A stretch of 64,000 nt of DNA from Betaproteobacteria bacterium (GTDB lineage Bacteria; Pseudomonadota; Gammaproteobacteria; Burkholderiales; Thiobacillaceae): NCBI GenBank assembly GCA_016234655.1, contig JACRAU010000019.1:1-64000 (forward strand). Direction: 5' to 3'. A program made the position numbers and the translations under genes. Within the stretch, counting starts at the first letter, position 1, and each line of letters opens with the position of its first letter. The notes under the pieces were generated by a model that searched no databases, was not told the DNA's origin, and saw nothing but the letters and a program-made list of their open reading frames with translations. Positions 62,223 through 64,000 of the stretch are shown here, piece by piece.

Positions 62223-63212
62223 ATGAACTTCGCTCACCCGAAGGCGGCAGTCGCTGTCATCGTCGTCAACTACAATAGCGGCGAGTTGCTGCGGCGCTGC
62301 CTGGCTGCGCTAACCCGGCAGACCTACCCATCGTTTCGCGTGATCGTGGTCGACAATGCCAGCAGCGATGATTCGCTGAAGGGGGTTGGCGAGTCATTCC
62401 CCGACACCCAAATCCTCCGGCAGTCGGCAAATCTTGGCTTTGCAGCCGGCAACAATGCAGGTATCGCGGCGGTGGGCGACTGCAAGTGGATTGCCTGCCT
62501 CAACCCCGATGCCTTCCCTGAGCCCGATTGGCTGGCCAGCCTGATGGCGGCGGCAGCGCGCTACCCGGATTGCGCCTCATTCGGCAGCCGGTTGATCATG
62601 GCCGAGGACCCCGCGCGGTTGGATGGTACCGGCGATGTCTATCACGTCAGCGGCTTGGCTTGGCGGCGGGGTCATGGCAGGTCGGTCGAACGTGGCATAG
62701 GCGAGGGCGACGAAATCTTCGCCCCTTGCGCCGCCGCCGCCTTGTACCGGCGTGATGCGCTGGCCGATGTCGGCGGCTTCGATGCGAGCTACTTCTGTTA
62801 TTTCGAGGATGTCGACCTTGGCTTCCGGCTGCGCTTGCGGGGTTATCGCAGCCGCTATGTGCCCGAGTCGCGCGCGTTGCATGTGGGCTCGGCGATCACC
62901 GGCTTCCGCAGTGATTTCAGTATCTACCACGGCCACCGGAATATGGTGTGGGCCTATTTCAAGAACATGCCAACGCCTTTGCTTTGGCTTTATTTGCCGC
63001 AGCATCTCTTGGCGAATGTGCTGACCATCCTGCTCTATGCCGGCAGGGGGCGGGGCGGGGCGATCCTCAAGGCCAAATGGCATGCACTGAAGGCCATGCC
63101 CGAGATATGGCGCGCGCGACGGGAAGTACAATCGAGACGCAAGGTAGGGGCGCGTGAAATTCGGCGGCAACTGTGCCGCAAACCGTTGGCGCCCTATTGG
63201 AAAAGGGTTTAG
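62223..63212 (+). CDS. Family 2 glycosyltransferase (rhamnosyltransferase-like)
   Basis: A 329-aa enzyme with the GT2 fold: AVIVVNYNSGELLRRCLAAL, VVDNASSDDS, NLGFAAGNNAGI, LNPDAFPEPDW as the DXD-like region and GGFDASYFCYFEDVDLGFRL, matching WbbL/RfbN-type rhamnosyltransferases. A hydrophobic segment near residues 255-275 may hold it at the membrane. The ATG at 62223 is chosen; an in-frame ATG at 62208 and TTG at 62199 precede it. A REP array follows 14 bp after its stop. Confidence 0.9.
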   Translation: MNFAHPKAAVAVIVVNYNSGELLRRCLAALTRQTYPSFRVIVVDNASSDDSLKGVGESFPDTQILRQSANLGFAAGNNAGIAAVGDCKWIACLNPDAFPEPDWLASLMAAAARYPDCASFGSRLIMAEDPARLDGTGDVYHVSGLAWRRGHGRSVERGIGEGDEIFAPCAAAALYRRDALADVGGFDASYFCYFEDVDLGFRLRLRGYRSRYVPESRALHVGSAITGFRSDFSIYHGHRNMVWAYFKNMPTPLLWLYLPQHLLANVLTILLYAGRGRGGAILKAKWHALKAMPEIWRARREVQSRRKVGAREIRRQLCRKPLAPYWKRV

Positions 63213-63226
63213 GGAGGCGCTGTAAA

Positions 63227-63490
63227 GGTGGTTTGTTCGCGGCCGGGAGGCCGCTCCCACAGAGTGTGTTGTAGGAGGCCCCTCCTGGGGCCGAACGACA
63301 GCGTGGCGATTGGGCAGGTGGTTTGTTCGCGGCCGGGAGGCCGCTCCCACAGGGTGTGTTGTAGGAGGGCCGTCCTCGGCCCGAACAACGGCGCGGCAAT
63401 AGGGCAGGTGGTTTATTCGCGGCCGGGAGGCCGCTCCCACAGGGTGTGTTGTAGGAGGCCCCTCCTGGGGCCGAACAGCGGCGCGAGGAA
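63227..63490. repeat. Tandem array of a 90-bp REP composite (about 2.9 copies)
   Basis: Copies begin at 63227, 63317 and 63407, so the period is exactly 90 bp. Each unit holds two inward-facing palindromes, TTCGCGGCCGGGAGGCCGC (with TCCCACAG) and TGTAGGAGGCCCCTCCTGG (with GGCCGAA), plus the linker GGCGTGGCGATTGGGCAG or a variant. The copies differ at a few positions, some of them compensated within the stem (GGCCCCTCCTGGGGCC versus GGGCCGTCCTCGGCCC). The array and the following leader occupy the 404-bp gap between the glycosyltransferase and gspD; no gene is seen in it. Confidence 0.93.
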
Positions 63491-63616
63491 CTTGTGGCGG
63501 CTAAAAATGTTCAAACCCCGTCGCTTCGATTAAGATGGCGAGCGTTTTTGCGCGGAATGGCGGCCTTTTGCATGCTTTTGGCTGTCGGCGCGGCTTCTGA
63601 AAATAGGAATCCGTCT

Positions 63617-64000
63617 GTGAGATTGCATTTAATGAAAATGCTGCGTTCGTTGTTGCAGGCGTCTTGCCTCGGTGTGTGCATGGTTGCGGCTGCCGGCTGG
63701 GCCGATGGCATGGAGCCGGTGCCAGGCTCCGCCGAGAACCCTTTCTTCAAGGCCGAAGAAGGCGCAGGCCCGGCGCCCGCCGCCGCCCCGACCAAACCCG
63801 CCGAGCCCGTTGCGCCCGTTGCGCCCGCCGCTTCCACGCTCGACCTGAAGATCGACACCGGTTCGATCCAGGTGCATCAACCCAAGGTCTCGACCGTGCC
63901 GCAGCCCGGCGTCGCCTTGCGCTTCGACAATGCCGACATCTACGAGGTGGTGCAGACCATCCTGGGCGACATCCTCAAGCTCAACTTCATCATGGACCCG
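63617..64000 (+). CDS. gspD: Type II secretion secretin GspD (N-terminal part, runs off the window)
   Basis: Forms the outer-membrane pore of the type II secretion system. Only the first 128 codons are present. There is a signal peptide (about residues 1-29), a Pro/Ala-rich stretch (about 50-75), then ALRFDNADIYEVVQTILGDIL and LNFIMDP, which match the start of the secretin N0 domain. GTG at 63617 is preferred because AGGAA lies 7 bp upstream; ATG 63632 and 63638 are alternatives. Type IV pilus PilQ is excluded by the missing AMIN domains, though only weakly. Confidence 0.78.
   Translation, partial: MRLHLMKMLRSLLQASCLGVCMVAAAGWADGMEPVPGSAENPFFKAEEGAGPAPAAAPTKPAEPVAPVAPAASTLDLKIDTGSIQVHQPKVSTVPQPGVALRFDNADIYEVVQTILGDILKLNFIMDP

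Noticed and set aside
63227..63490. Possible CRISPR array
   Set aside because: The full 90-bp period is repeated, with no variable spacers between short constant repeats, and no cas genes are nearby.

Overview
The window is gene-dense, high-GC chromosomal DNA, most likely from a betaproteobacterium. The neighbourhoods priA-argS-SPOR-dsbA and def-fmt-htpX-rsmB-DUF4390-ntrY-ntrX-trkA-trkH are the betaproteobacterial type, as are the Cys-poor DksA beside a COG0523 GTPase and a RegB/RegA redox pair. Class I fructose-1,6-bisphosphatase would fit a Calvin-cycle autotroph of the Thiobacillaceae/Hydrogenophilaceae/Sulfuricellaceae kind, but that placement is inference. There is no rRNA operon, prophage, insertion sequence or CRISPR array; two tRNA genes are present. 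LAYOUT. 1-5.5 kb: end of priA, argS, a SPOR protein, DsbA and a NarL-type regulator. 5.56-5.83 kb: tRNA-Ala(GGC) and tRNA-Glu(TTC) with their own promoter and terminator. 6-8.4 kb: mlaA and greB, facing ubiE and yggX. 8.46-19 kb, minus strand: trkH, trkA, ntrX, ntrY, DUF4390, rsmB, htpX, fmt, def. 19-25.4 kb, plus strand: LysM protein, dprA, smg, topA, a receiver-like orphan, 2-Cys peroxiredoxin. 25.4-27.8 kb: a PCuAC copper chaperone divergent from regB-regA. 27.8-33.7 kb, minus strand: a metal-homeostasis block (ABC permease and binding protein without an ATPase, an outer-membrane porin, a small secreted protein, yidD, dksA, a COG0523 GTPase and a 15-codon stub of a second COG0523 gene). 33.7-46.3 kb: lipA, an AT-rich Xre/RES toxin-antitoxin island, a diguanylate cyclase, mpl, a four-gene MCE lipid transporter, yqiA, an RNase II-family enzyme, tonB, fbp. 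46.4-50.6 kb: a RelE/HigA module, prmC, two small secreted proteins and a secreted subtilisin. 50.7-63.2 kb: a surface-polysaccharide cluster with ABC export (Wzm/Wzt), methyltransferases, glycosyltransferases, a PIG-L deacetylase, an acyltransferase and a fatty-acid-hydroxylase-type enzyme, several as large multidomain fusions. The window ends inside a type II secretion secretin (gspD). FUNCTIONAL LINKS. Envelope work dominates: retrograde lipid transport (MlaA, MCE operon), peptidoglycan recycling (Mpl), quality control (HtpX), oxidative folding (DsbA), polysaccharide export and type II secretion. Redox and nutrient sensing comes from RegBA, NtrYX and the GGDEF protein. NOTABLE. Intergenic spaces carry REP-like palindromes, including a 90-bp composite tandemly repeated about three times at 63.2-63.5 kb. 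At two genes the TAG stop codon lies in the repeat. Three GC-rich palindromic repeats of two different families have each acquired a 17-nt insert with the same core; in the clearest case, removing it restores the uninterrupted repeat. I consider this the least expected signal here. Others are a DksA with a histone-H1-like tail, an NtrX with a ruined AAA+ domain, a STAS-permease MCE system with a PqiC-like lipoprotein, and a deacetylase/triple-glycosyltransferase protein whose GC content changes mid-gene.
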